From Gnetum montanum (Eukaryota; Streptophyta; Gnetopsida; Gnetales; Gnetaceae): a stretch of DNA of 64,000 nucleotides. Under the pieces are notes generated by a model, which did not search any database, had not been told where the DNA came from, and saw only the letters and a list, made by a program, of their open reading frames with translations. The first letter of the stretch is position 1, and each line of letters opens with the position of its first letter. The stretch is from positions 64,147 through 128,146 of the forward strand of contig MNCI01029492.1 of the NCBI GenBank assembly GCA_015680685.1, in the 5' to 3' direction. The translations under genes were made by a program, and so were the position numbers. Below, piece by piece: positions 11,195 to 21,681 of this stretch.

Positions 11195-12245
11195 TAGGAT
11201 TCTCATGAGGGTCTTTGTGGAGGCCACTATGTAGGGAGATGTATGACCATTAAGATCTTGATGGCAGGTTATTACTGGCCAACACTTTTCAAGGATGCTC
11301 ATCAATTTGTTAGCTCTTATGAGTGTTTCCAACGTGATGGTGGAATGATTGCTTAAATGGAGGAATCTGAATAGTGGATTTAACCACTGGAACCCTTCAA
11401 CATCTAGGGCATTAACTTCATAGATCCCATCATGTCGATGTCAAATGGAAAGGCATACATCATAGTCACTGTTGACTATTGTATGAAATGGGTAGAGTCA
11501 ATAATTGTCACTAATTGTACATCTTCTACTGTTGCTCAATTTGTACAAAAAAATGTTGTAAACAAGTTTGCTGTGACATGTGCATTAATTTTTTATAATG
11601 GAACCCACTTTACAAGCACTACCTTTCAGAAGCTCATGCAATGCTTGGGGGTTGAGCATAAATTAACAACACTTTATCATCCCTAAGCCAACAATCAAGT
11701 TGAGGTTACAAATAGGAAAATCACTGTGATCTTAACCAGAATAGTTACTAGATATAGGAGGGATTGGAACATGAAACTCAATGATGCTCTTTGGCCCTAT
11801 CACTCCACTTAGAAGCTCCCTATAGGCTACTGTCCCTATGACCTAGTGTACAAAAAATTGCAAATTCTTTCTATTCAATTTAAGCTCCATAAATGATCAA
11901 CAACATGTGATCTTGACCTTGACTTAAGTCTAGCACAAAAAGAAAGATTAATGAATCTCAACTTGCTAGATTAAAATCAATTGGTGGCCTTGTCATCTAA
12001 CAAGTTACACAAGGCATTCAACAAAAAGTGTCATGACCTTAGAATTAGAAAAGTCAAATTTCAACCAAGAGATAAGGTCCTCTACTAGAACCCCACACAT
12101 GTGCCACAACGAACCAAGTTTAAAACACTCTGGTAAGGCCATTATATTATTTCTAAAACCTTTCCTTCTGGGGCCATGATGATTTACAAACTTGAGAGCC
12201 TAGATAAGAAACAATTGATCAACATGCAACAAATCAAACCTTTCC
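11195..12245 (+). pseudogene. pol: Integrase relic, element A
   Basis: Begins with the end of an HHCC finger (GYYWPTLFKDAHQF then YECFQRDGG, one Cys lost), followed by the catalytic core GINFIDPI, YIIVTVDYCMKWVE, a degenerate second Asp motif (FYNGTHF in place of a D-x-GTHF form), the third-residue motif NNQVEVTNRKI with Glu kept (11690-11720), and a C-terminal part ending MQQIKPF (12225-12245). Integrase would insert the cDNA copy. Point stops and the lost Asp make it inactive. Its last codons survive next to the protease in element C, marking that element's pol deletion. Confidence 0.85.
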
Positions 12246-13166
12246 ATGAGCCTAAGCAAGCTAATACAACAAACGTCTCATTAGATGGACAACCATGCTC
12301 AATCTTTCAAATCTCCTCCTTTTAACTTAGTCATGGAGGAGATGGTCATCCATGCTTATCATATAAGTGGCTTCTCAATTTTTCATCTTTTTTTTTTTAT
12401 AGATTTATGTTTTATACCTTGTTATTTTTACCACTTTTTGTTTTAAGCCTTCTTTATCTTACACCTTTTTGTTTTTACTCTATTAATTTTTTCCAATATT
12501 TGTTTTACAACATCATTAGCACATTTTATTTTTCTTGGATATTTTATAATTTCTTGTATATTTTTCTTTATTTTGATGTGATTTTCTTATTGTGTTCTAA
12601 TAATAATGTGCCTTATTGCCAATTGGGTACAATGTGGTTTGCTTGATGTGAGCATGTACTATTTGGTTATTTAATTGTTGGTGTTTGGATTCTAGCTTTG
12701 AATTTTGTTACCGATAACAAAGACATGGTTTCTTTTTTATGAAACAAGTAATGAGTCCACATCATCCACCCATCCACAAACTCTATGGTGTTTCTAGTTT
12801 TGGAAGTGTGAGGTCCCTTTTCATTAATAAAAATTTAATGAACTTATGACCTTGGTAGTTTTTGGACATAGAAAGGATTCAAAGGTTTGAATATGATGTG
12901 ACTTCAAGGGGAATCAATACTCTTTGTACTCTTCTACTTACTTGGGTGCATGGGTGTTTTCATGGATTTCTTACCATTCTGTGTCAACCAATAATAAGAA
13001 TTTGAATAAGTCTTTGCATGGCATGGTTTCCATTCAAAAAAAAAGAAAAAGGAAAAAAGCTATGGGAATTCAAAGGACACCCTTTAAACAAAATAAACGG
13101 GCTACAAGCATTGGTTATGGGACTAGAAAGACATGTTACCCATGCTTGAAGGTCCCCTCTAACTAA
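12246..13166 (+). other. Post-pol spacer of element A (left part)
   Basis: Non-coding spacer starting with the shared motif ACTTAGTCATGGAGGAGATGG and a T-rich tract (12380-12640), whose hydrophobic 79-codon frame is a composition artefact. It runs to the insertion point of element X and resumes at 19595. The same spacer is seen in element F (56480-58860), so it is structural DNA of the element. Confidence 0.6.
13162..13166 (+). repeat. Target site duplication of X, left (ACTAA)
   Basis: ACTAA here and at 19590-19594. The paralogous empty site in element F (near 58160) reads CTCTAACTAAGACCC with a single copy. Confidence 0.9.
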
Positions 13167-13963
13167 TGATGGGATGCGATATCGCATGGGCCACGATATC
13201 GCGTACACGATATCGCAGTCCGCTGCAATGTCTATAAATAAGAAGTGGCTCTCCCTTATTTATCATCCTAGTTTTAGATTCTAGTGAAAATCTAGTAGTT
13301 TGATCCCTCTAGAGTTAGATTATTTTCCAATGTCTGCCCGCAGTGTGGTGAATGTAATTGTACAGCATTCTTTATTCGAGTGTGACATACTTGGATGAGC
13401 ACATGACCAACAATAAAGATCGAGATTACTTCATCATTGTAGCATTCACTTTGTTATTTATTTGTTTGTTTATTTAATTGTTATTTACTGCTTTCTCTCT
13501 CACCCCTATCTCCTAGTAACGCAGAATGAGTACGACTTGATTACAAGCATTTAAGTGTGACTACTTGGTATCCCAGTGGTGTACCTAGGATTTGTGCTTG
13601 GTAATCCCAGTGGTAGTCATGCACGAGGTCCAAGATGTGTACGGATGATCAAGGAATTGGTTGCTCATCGCACATAGGCTAGATTAGATTCTCTTACCCT
13701 TTCCTCCTAGCTTAGCTTAGTTAATCTTATTTTCCATTACCTTCAAGAGTAGCATTAGAATTAGGAACACATCATGCACCTCACTCTGGACTAAACCATA
13801 TGTGACAAAGATAAGACTAGTCTAGGTGGGAAGACAGTGAACTGTAACCTAAGGTTAATGATCTAGGTGCCACAACTAGTCCGTCTGCGAAGTTCAACCG
13901 AATCACGTGTGAGAACGCTCGTATTCGTATGGTTGAGTGTAGGGGTAGCTCCACCACTCATCA
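13167..13963 (+). mobile_element. 5' LTR of element X
   Basis: 797 bp, TGATGGGATGCG to CCACTCATCA. U3 opens with the 14-bp perfect palindrome ATGCGATATCGCAT (13174-13187) and further CGATATCG words. TATA-like TCTATAAATAAG at 13231-13242; polyadenylation-like AATAAAGATCGAG near 13413. Compared with the 3' LTR it lacks 46 bp between two GTAC words in U3. Confidence 0.9.
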
Positions 13964-13964
13964 T

Positions 13965-13982
13965 TGGCATCGTTGCCGGGGA
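13965..13982 (+). other. Primer-binding site of element X (tRNA-Asp type)
   Basis: TGGCATCGTTGCCGGGGA begins one base after the 5' LTR. From established knowledge the 3' end of plant tRNA-Asp(GTC) is complementary to TGGCGCCGTTGCCGGGGA, so two mismatches are seen. Athila-like elements commonly use this primer. Confidence 0.8.
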
Positions 13983-14107
13983 TAGTGCTAGTTATCTAGA
14001 TTAGTTATATCATACAAGGTCGTTGTATAGGAATTAACGATATATCTCTTAAGAAGAAGAATTAATTATAAAAATTCACATACAAATTCACACACTGTTT
14101 CACAATA

Positions 14108-16090
14108 ATGCCTCTCCTATAACATTACGATAATGCCACACCTAGTGAGGAAATTCATTGGAGAACCAATGAATTATATGATAATGAATATTGGAGCATG
14201 CAATCTAAGGTGGGGGTTTCTTATAAACATCAACAAAAGCAACGTCATCCCAATGCACGAAAGCCTAACTTACCCAATGACGATGAACCCCCACTGGCCA
14301 CTACACGCGTAACGCAAATACAAGAGGCTATTTGAATCTCCCGTAGGCATCGTAAAGAGAGCCGTCTACCTAGGCTCGATTTAAACAACTTTTCTACATT
14401 TTTAGGAGGCTATGACTTAGACCCGTATCAACATTTACAAGCCTTCTACGATGCCTGCACATGGAATAACATTGATAACAGGTGGCAAAAACTTAAGCTC
14501 TTCCCTATAACACTCATTGACCAAGCAAAAGTTTGGTATAGATCATTAAAACCAAATTGAATACAATGCTGGTCAACAATGGTAGAAGCCTTTAACAAAA
14601 AATATCAAACCTACGGAAGAGTGTCAGCCTTGAGGAAACAAATCCAAGAATGGAAACAAGCATAACATGAACCCTTGGACATGGCCTTAGAAAGATATTA
14701 TGCACTATTAAACAACTGTCTAGGCCATGGGTTTTCTAAGGAAAGGCTAATGTACCATATTATTGATGGGCTATGTAATGAAACAAGAGAGACCTTAGGG
14801 GTATATGCCCAAGGTCAACTATATGCACTACGAACCCATCAAGTCCAAGAGCTTATTAAGCGGGTAGCAAAAGAAGGACAATTAGCTAGATGGGAGAGTG
14901 TTGAAAAATATCAACGAGACCAAAATCTCAACTTCACAAAGGTCCAAGATCATAACAAGGAGAGATCAACTAATCTCAAGGTGGAAACATCATCTTTGTC
15001 AATACAAAAATCATTAGAAGAAGTTGAGGCAACGATCAATAAGATGTTGGAATGGATGTATCAAAAGTGTGGAGAATATATCAACAATATTGGAGATAGA
15101 GTTTTGACAACCCAAGAAGCAAGACAAAACATTAGACATTCGGAAAAAAAGAATAAAGGAAATAAGTGCTCAATTGCTAATCATACGTATGCATGTAGCA
15201 TATGCCTGTATGATCACCCCAAAGGTCAATCCCCAATATTGTTACATTTACATGAGCATTGGGGAAACATGTTACATCCAGAGTTCATACAGAGATACTG
15301 TGTTTGATCATAGTGGAAAAAATCCCAGTCGTGGGGGAGACCACCCTTAGACTGGAGGCAACCTTCATATTTTCCGAATCCAAATGCTTATCACGTTCAA
15401 CATATTGTTTCTCCATTTGGGCCACCATACTCTATCTCACCACAATACCATTCTCCACAATACTATCAGCCGATATCTCCAACACAACTACCACCTTGTG
15501 CACCTTACATCCCTCCTAACTTTCAACATTTTTATCCTTTCCCTCCTTCCACAATGCCACCAACTATTCCTAAGGTGTTTGTCCCACCGCAACAACCCAT
15601 GAACAACCCTTATGCTACTACTTCCAACAGTAGTGAGAAACCTCCTCAACATCAAAAGTGCCCCTTCTTTAAACACGGTCGTAAGAAGGGACAACATAAT
15701 TCAGAGGCCACTACATCTCCCAACTCAGCACAAGTTCCACACTATGATGCACTCTTACCTTTGAACCCAACGCCTCATGTAACTTTATCGAGGCCACCAT
15801 CTAACACTCCAACAACCATACGGCCCAATGAATACAACCATGGGAGGCATCATTCCAATCCTTGCATACCATCTAATGATCACAAACATCATAGTGGGTC
15901 AACTTGTTATCCTGGAACTACATCATATAAAGTGCCCCACTATGCTTATTATAATCAAATGTGTGAACCCTGAGGGGATAAGTATAGACCGGTTTCAATA
16001 CTTCCAACATGCAAGGATCCTTATTTTTCATTTATTAATCCTTTCCATACTCAACCGCTTAGTTATGGGGGATATCCCCCATTTCAATAA
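14108..16090 (+). pseudogene. gag: gag of element X (single frame, nonsense mutations only)
   Basis: About 660 codons stay in one frame from the ATG at 14108 to TAA at 16088-16090, broken only by about seven TAA/TGA/TAG codons of the kind made by C-to-T change; no frameshift. Order: N-terminal EEIHWRTNELYDNEYW; PRLDLNN-FLGGYDLDP-LQAFYDACTW (14370-14460); NRWQKLKLFPITLIDQAKVWY; ALRKQIQEWKQ, LERYYALLNNCLGHG and MYHIIDGL core (14620-14775); coiled segment ending about 15130; knuckle-like CSICLYDHPKG (15196-15228); Pro/Tyr-rich tail. Gag would form the particle and bind RNA. No protease follows. Confidence 0.8.
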
Positions 16091-17980
16091 CAAGCAGGAT
16101 TAATAACCATTTTCATTTTCTTTGATTTTACAACTTTTTGTTTTCTAGTTTTTCATTTTTCAACTTTTTGTTTTATCTTTTTATCTTTTTATCTTTTTGA
16201 GTGTAAGTAATCTCATCTATGAATAAAACACTCATGTGGATCATTGGTTGATGTGTGTTCTATGTTATTAAGTCATGAGTGATCAATTATTTGGAACAGT
16301 GAGCCCACTACACCCACTCATCCACTCTACAAATAAGAGGTTCTTTTCGAGGGTACAGTGATATTCTTGATATTTCAAAAAATTAAAATTAATTTTATGT
16401 TCATTGTACCCATAATGAAGAAGGATGGACCAAGAGGGAATGAAGAGGGTGTGACATCAAGGGGACTTGTGGATTCTCTTTGGTGACCGTTGTGGGAGTT
16501 ATCATGTAATGTGGTTGTACTAAGATCCTTGTAGATCTAACAAAAATGGGAGTAAGAGTAATCAAAAGGGTACTCAAAAATCAAAAGTTGTTCTAGAGGG
16601 TCCCACTAGAAAGACATGCACCCATGCTTGAAGGTTGGCGGCTTCTCTGGATTTAATAAAGTGAAAAAAAAAACAAAAAAAAGAAAAAGAAAAGAAAAAC
16701 AAAGTGCCATAAAACAAAAATCACTCCTCCCTTGTACTACACACTAAGTGATCATATGCCTTGTTGTTATGATACTCTCATAGTTGTTCATCAAGGGATG
16801 AAACAATGTGATGTCACTAGTTAGAGGAATGGACTTGGTCCTGATCTTGAAACAATGGGTTAATGACATGTTAATCATGCTTTACATGCAGGATTCACTA
16901 TGCCTTGGGTCAGTTAACTCATGTCCCAATCTCTCCGATCCCTTTCTTTAGTTTGTCTCATCTCACTATTCGTCTAATTGTAGCTCATATCCCGTGTAGC
17001 ATAGAATTTTCATCTCATTCCAATGATATTTACATGTGTGTGTTTTGTGAAGTTAGTGCGAATTACATTTAACCCTTCTAGTGCCCATGGACACTTTAAG
17101 TATGGTTACACAAGGGCATTATAGGTTGGAACCTACTTTGGGGAGGATCCACTTGTGTAATTTTTTGTAATCCTCACTGATTCTCTAGCTCTCACACACC
17201 ATTTATTACCCTCAGTGTATTGTTCAAGATATTCTTTCCCTTATTACTATCCCTCCAATTCAATATTCCTACGAATCATCACATAGTCTTTTTCTCTACC
17301 ATCCAAGATCCTTATTGATAAATTTCATACCATCATAATTTTCATGCCTTTAGAACTAGTTGAATTACCCTGGAATCCTTTAACAATCATCTAGATGTCC
17401 TTAGTTTACATTTTTTAATTTCAAAGAAATATTAAAAATTTAGTACATTCTCTAAGTGTCCTAACTTCGAAAAAAATTTATATACGTAACCCCCCTATGC
17501 TAATCAACATCATTTGCAACTGCTCACGTAGGGGAATTTTTTTAAAATTCCTCTCTACAACTTGCAATTGTCCTTTCCGTGCTTTCATATCCATAGCTCG
17601 CTCGCTAGTACTTTGATTTTCATTCCATTTGAACCTACTTAAACCCGAAGTGTTCAGCTTAGTTGTGGGGGAGGGGCACATGCCGAATAGTGCATAAATT
17701 TTTTGAAATTCATCATCACCTGAAGGACCTCTTTAAGGGTAATTAGTTCTAAAATTAAGAATAAAATATGTCAAAAATAATTTCATCCCCTTAGCTATAC
17801 CAGAAAATTAAATTTGGAAACCACCTAAGCAAAGAGGACTCAACACTATAATCTTTCTGGAACATGTTCTTCCAATAATTAACATCACATGGAAATAAAG
17901 TAAATCTATTAAGGTAAGTAGTAAGGTATAATCTAACTTTGGTAACAACCTTACTAACGATTGGTCCCATGTGATTGCAA
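16091..17980 (+). other. Spacer of element X between gag and ORF2
   Basis: 1.9 kb without coding potential, including T-rich (16110-16200) and A-rich (16660-16705) tracts. The same spacer is present inverted in element B (47720-49600). This is exactly where protease, RT and integrase lie in pol-bearing relatives; no trace of them is left here. Confidence 0.65.
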
Positions 17981-18577
17981 ATGGCCTTGAAACGCGGACA
18001 ACAGGAAGGTCTTGCTTAAGGTGCAATCGAACAATCTCGGAGAGGAGGAAGACACGATCCTACCAGAACACATGCAGAACAGGAGGAACAATCATTCAAC
18101 ATTCATCAAGAAGATCCTCCCACTGTACAGTTTGGGTAGGCAAAAGCAGGAGATACCCTCTCTGAAAGTGATGCCTGGAAATTAGGGAAAACATCCCAAT
18201 TTTGGCACAATAAAGAAGGAGGAACCATGGTTAACATTTGTGGTGTGACTATTGATTTCTCTATTCAAGCCATTTTGGAAGTATTAAACCTTTTGAATAC
18301 AGGGCCAAAGGTTGCTCAGAACCAGTTGGACAATTTTAGAACTGAGCAACTTAATAAACTATTGACAGAGAATAAAAGGGTGGTGAAAGAAAAAGAGAAG
18401 GTTGATTGGGATGCCTCTATGGCACAAGCACAAACTTATGTGCAAGCCAAGGCACTCAAGGCCTTACAAGAGGAGAAACTCCAGGACATACTTCGACACC
18501 ATCAAATTCTAAGACCTGGAGCACAAGAAAAGGGAAAGACACCTATGGAGGAGCCACTGCCACCAGGAACTACATGA
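17981..18577 (+). pseudogene. ORF2 of element X (internally deleted, coiled-coil)
   Basis: One frame from ATG 17981 to TGA 18575-18577, 198 codons with two internal stops (TAA, TAG at Gln-like sites). It contains TSQFWHNKEGG-MVNICGVTIDFSIQAILEVLN, then a coiled coil (LLTENKRVVKEKEKVDWDAS, ALKALQEEK) and a basic/proline tail. Compared with ORF2 of element B two large internal segments are missing. The G-V-x-F-S-x-x-I-x-x-L pattern recalls the plant 'putative transposon protein' domain often annotated downstream of pol in Athila-like elements; that assignment is inference. No enzymatic motif seen. Confidence 0.6.
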
Positions 18578-18734
18578 GTTCCATCATTTTATAATCATAA
18601 GATTTTCTTTTATGTTGTGTCTCACTCCACACTACGGCATGAATCCATTCTAGTCAGTTAATAATCCCATACCTATCCACTGTGTAATCAATGGAGCTTG
18701 TTCTCTCTGTAACTCGAGGACGAGATTTTACTCA

Positions 18735-18746
18735 TTCGTGGGGGTA
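18735..18746 (+). other. Polypurine tract of element X
   Basis: TTCGTGGGGGTA immediately before the 3' LTR; same tract type as in A, C and F. Confidence 0.8.
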
Positions 18747-19589
18747 TGATGGGATGCGATATCGCATGGGCCACAATATCACGTACGTGATATCACATAC
18801 TCTATATCATGTCTTCCCTATGATATTCTGTACACGATATCACAGTCCACTACAATGTCTATAAATAAGAAGCGGCTCTCCCTTATTTATCATCCTAGTT
18901 TTAGATTCTAGTGAAACTCTGTAGTTTGATCCCTCCAGAGTTAGATTATTTTCCAGTGTCTTCCTGCAGTGTGGTGAATGTAATTGTACGACATTCATTA
19001 TTCGAGTGTGACATACTTGGACGCGCACATGACCGGCAATAAAGATCGAGATTACTTCATCATTACAGCATTCACTTTGTTATTTATTTGTTTGTTTATT
19101 TAATTGTTATTTACTGCTTTCTCTCTCACACCTATCTCCTAGTAACGTAGAATGAGTACGACTTGATTACGAGCATTTAAGTGTGACTACTTGGTATCCC
19201 AGTGGTGTACCTAGGATCTACACTTGGTAATACCAGCAGTAGTCGTGCATGAGGTCCAAGATGTGTACGGATGATCAAGGAATCAGTTGCTCATCGCACT
19301 TAGGCTAGATTAGATTCTCTTATCCTTTCCTCCTAGCTTAGCTTAGTTAATCTTATTTTTCATTACCTTCAAGAGTAGCATTAGAATTAGTAACACATCA
19401 TACACCTCACTCTGGACTAAATCATACATGACAAAGATAATACTAGTCTAGGTGGGAAGATAGCGAATTGTGACCTAAGGTTAACGATCTAGGTGCGATA
19501 ACTAGTCCTTCTGCGAAGTTCGACCCGATCGCATGTGAGAATGCTCGTATTCGTATGGTTGAGTGTAGGGGTAACTCCACCACTCATCA
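18747..19589 (+). mobile_element. 3' LTR of element X
   Basis: 843 bp, TGATGGGATGCG to CCACTCATCA, with the same palindrome at 18754-18767. It contains an extra 46-bp block near 18784-18834 with more GATATC words that the 5' LTR lacks. Followed by ACTAA (19590-19594). Confidence 0.9.
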
Positions 19590-19594
19590 ACTAA

Positions 19595-20753
19595 GGACCT
19601 TTCTCACTTCTTATTTCTCTTTTATTCTTAAATAAGGAATGGTGGTTGTTTTGTGGGAGCACTCTTGTGTCTCAAGGGGATGGATTAATCTTAGAGTGGC
19701 GATGTGAAGTCACTAAATGTAGTTGGTTTTAGTTTTGACTAAAGATGGATTTTATCAAGTCATTTAACCACAAAATTCAGAACAAACTTCATGTGATCTT
19801 AATCAAGAACTCCATTCCACTTTATCTCTCTCATCCATCTATGCTTTCCATGTCTCACCTCACTATTGGTGTTCATGTCCTTGTTCTATGTCTTGGTTTG
19901 ATGTGTTAAAATTCTCATATAGTTTCTTTTGGGTTTTTGTACTTAACTTTCCATAACCATTAATTACCCATGGGACCCATGGACTCCTTGGTTAAAGGAT
20001 ATGCAAAGGCAACAAAGGACATGTGCCTAATTAGGGAGGATCCACTTGCATACCTTTTGGTTGGGTTAGTTAAGTTCTTTACCCTTAGGCATTCTCATAA
20101 TTAAATGTTTTTGCATGCCCCATCGATGACATCCAGTTGTGCACATCTTCACAACATTTTTAAGTGAAATCCTTTTTTTTATTATTGTGAATTCTTTAAT
20201 CCTCTTCAAGCATTTCATCACATTTGGGCTTTTCAAAATTTAATAATGGACTACTTATCTATTTCACCCCATTTTCAATCTTCCCACTAACACTATTAAA
20301 ATAATCAATCCATCATAATCACAACCTAGCCAAGTGTAACTATTAACAAGATAAGCTACCTAAAAGCTATACATTACACATTGCACACGAATCCATGATT
20401 TTGTTGTGATTACAATGGGAAGCATGGACTGGAAGTGGGACTATCTTTACCAAGGAATCAATAGCATCATCATGCAATGAGGCCCCTTCATGATTATTGA
20501 ATCTTCTTCCTTGTTCTTTAGCTACTAGAGGAGTTGGATGTTAGTCTTGACTAGGGTGTTCAATTCTATTGTCATGAACACTCAATTTTGTAAAAGATTA
20601 TAAATCTATACACTTGGGCACTTAGAATCTGTTTGTTCCATTTGAGTTAGTTTGCTTGTCAGTCAATAATCCCATACCTTCCCAATATTTTGTAAGGGAC
20701 TTGTTCCTCTTTTTGTTCACTCAAGGACAAGTTTTCATTCAATCATGGGGGTA
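19595..20753 (+). other. Post-pol spacer of element A (right part) with ORF2 stub and PPT
   Basis: Continues the spacer interrupted by X and aligns with 58160-59440 of element F. Near 20415 an ATG matches the ORF2 start of F (59421), but after about 15 codons the sequence jumps to the region that follows ORF2 (20490 onward matches 62280 onward). ORF2 has therefore been deleted from A. The tract TCATGGGGGTA (20743-20753) is the PPT. Confidence 0.6.
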
Positions 20754-21150
20754 TGATGAATTGTATTTTATTTGGCTCTGATATTAGATACTTGACATCA
20801 AGGGATTAGAGATGATGTCAGATATCCAATGTTGCAAGATGTGTGCCAACCTATAAATATAGCACTTGGGCACACAGTTTGAGCATAAGTTTTGTCATAG
20901 CATAGCATATCTCTTGTAGTTTTTCTCTCCTAGATTTAGAATATTTTGCTAAGTGCTTGTAGCAAGAGTCATTGAGTGTACATATCTTTATTTGAGCACT
21001 ATTGTACTTGAGCACAGTAGTGTGTGCAACAATAAGGATGAGCTTTCTAATAAACCTTGCAACACTTTGGCTAGATTAAATATTTTATTTATGCATTTAA
21101 TGTTTTATGTAATTTTATTTAATGCTTTTAAGTAATTAAGCTAAATTAAG

Positions 21151-21155
21151 CTAAG
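21151..21155 (+). repeat. Target site duplication of solo LTR I (CTAAG)
   Basis: CTAAG at 21151-21155 and 21919-21923; a single copy stands at the matching place of the uninterrupted 5' LTR near 5847. Confidence 0.85.
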
Positions 21156-21169
21156 TGATGAGAGTGGTT

Positions 21170-21305
21170 ACTCTAATAATTAGAGTGGTTATTATTTGAG
21201 GGGTAGTTTCTCTAAAATTAGAGTGGTAGTTTCTCTAAAATTAGACAGTTTCTCTCTAAAATTAGAGGGGTAGTTTCTCTAAAATTAGAGTGGTAGTTTT
21301 TGTAA
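21170..21305 (+). repeat. Tandem repeat in U3 of solo LTR I
   Basis: Four to five imperfect copies of a unit of about 25 bp built around GTAGTTTCTCTAAAATTAGA, ending just upstream of the TATA-like box. Position suggests promoter-proximal U3 repeats. Confidence 0.7.
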
Positions 21306-21478
21306 TTATTATAGTAGTTGCTCCCAAGCCTATAAATACAATGCCCAGGCACACAATAGGGGGAAGTCAAGAAGAAGTGAAGAAGAAGAAGAATAAAGAA
21401 GAAGAACTCAAAAGAGGAAGTCTTTTAGGAGTCAAGTAGCGAAACTCTAGCCAAGTGCCTACAGCAGGAGGTCTAAGT

Positions 21479-21681
21479 NNNNNNNNNNNNNNNNNNNNNN
21501 NNNNNNNNNNNNNNNNNNNNNNNNNNNNNNNNNNNNNNNNNNNNNNNNNNNNNNNNNNNNNNNNNNNNNNNNNNNNNNNNNNNNNNNNNNNNNNNNNNNN
21601 NNNNNNNNNNNNNNNNNNNNNNNNNNNNNNNNNNNNNNNNNNNNNNNNNNNNNNNNNNNNNNNNNNNNNNNNNNNNNNNNN
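21479..21681. other. Assembly gap (203 N)
   Basis: Run of undetermined bases inside solo LTR I, next to the U3 repeat and a purine-rich leader. Reading frames spanning it are meaningless. Confidence 1.

Larger units (their letters stand above)
13167..19589 (+). mobile_element. Element X: non-autonomous LTR retrotransposon (gag + ORF2)
   Basis: Best preserved element in the window: LTRs 13167-13963 and 18747-19589, PBS 13965-13982, PPT just before 18747, and exact 5-bp target duplication ACTAA. The internal region is only 4.8 kb and encodes Gag (14108-16090) and a shortened ORF2 (17981-18577). No protease, RT, RNase H or integrase sequence is present, so mobility would have depended on another element's Pol. 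It is nested in the spacer of element A, so it is younger than A. Same subfamily as element B. It resembles the TR-GAG class of non-autonomous elements but carries a second ORF. Confidence 0.9.

Noticed and set aside
12407-12646. Hydrophobic small protein
   Set aside because: Arises from a T-rich spacer tract (F, L, Y codons). The same tract yields unrelated hydrophobic frames at 35214-35396 and 56450-56779.
13965-13982. Part of a tRNA gene
   Set aside because: Only 18 bases match the complement of a tRNA-Asp 3' end and they abut an LTR, so it is a primer-binding site. No cloverleaf was seen here or elsewhere in the window.
21170-21305. CRISPR-like repeat array
   Set aside because: Units are adjacent and imperfect without unique spacers, in eukaryotic LTR context; it is a U3 tandem repeat.
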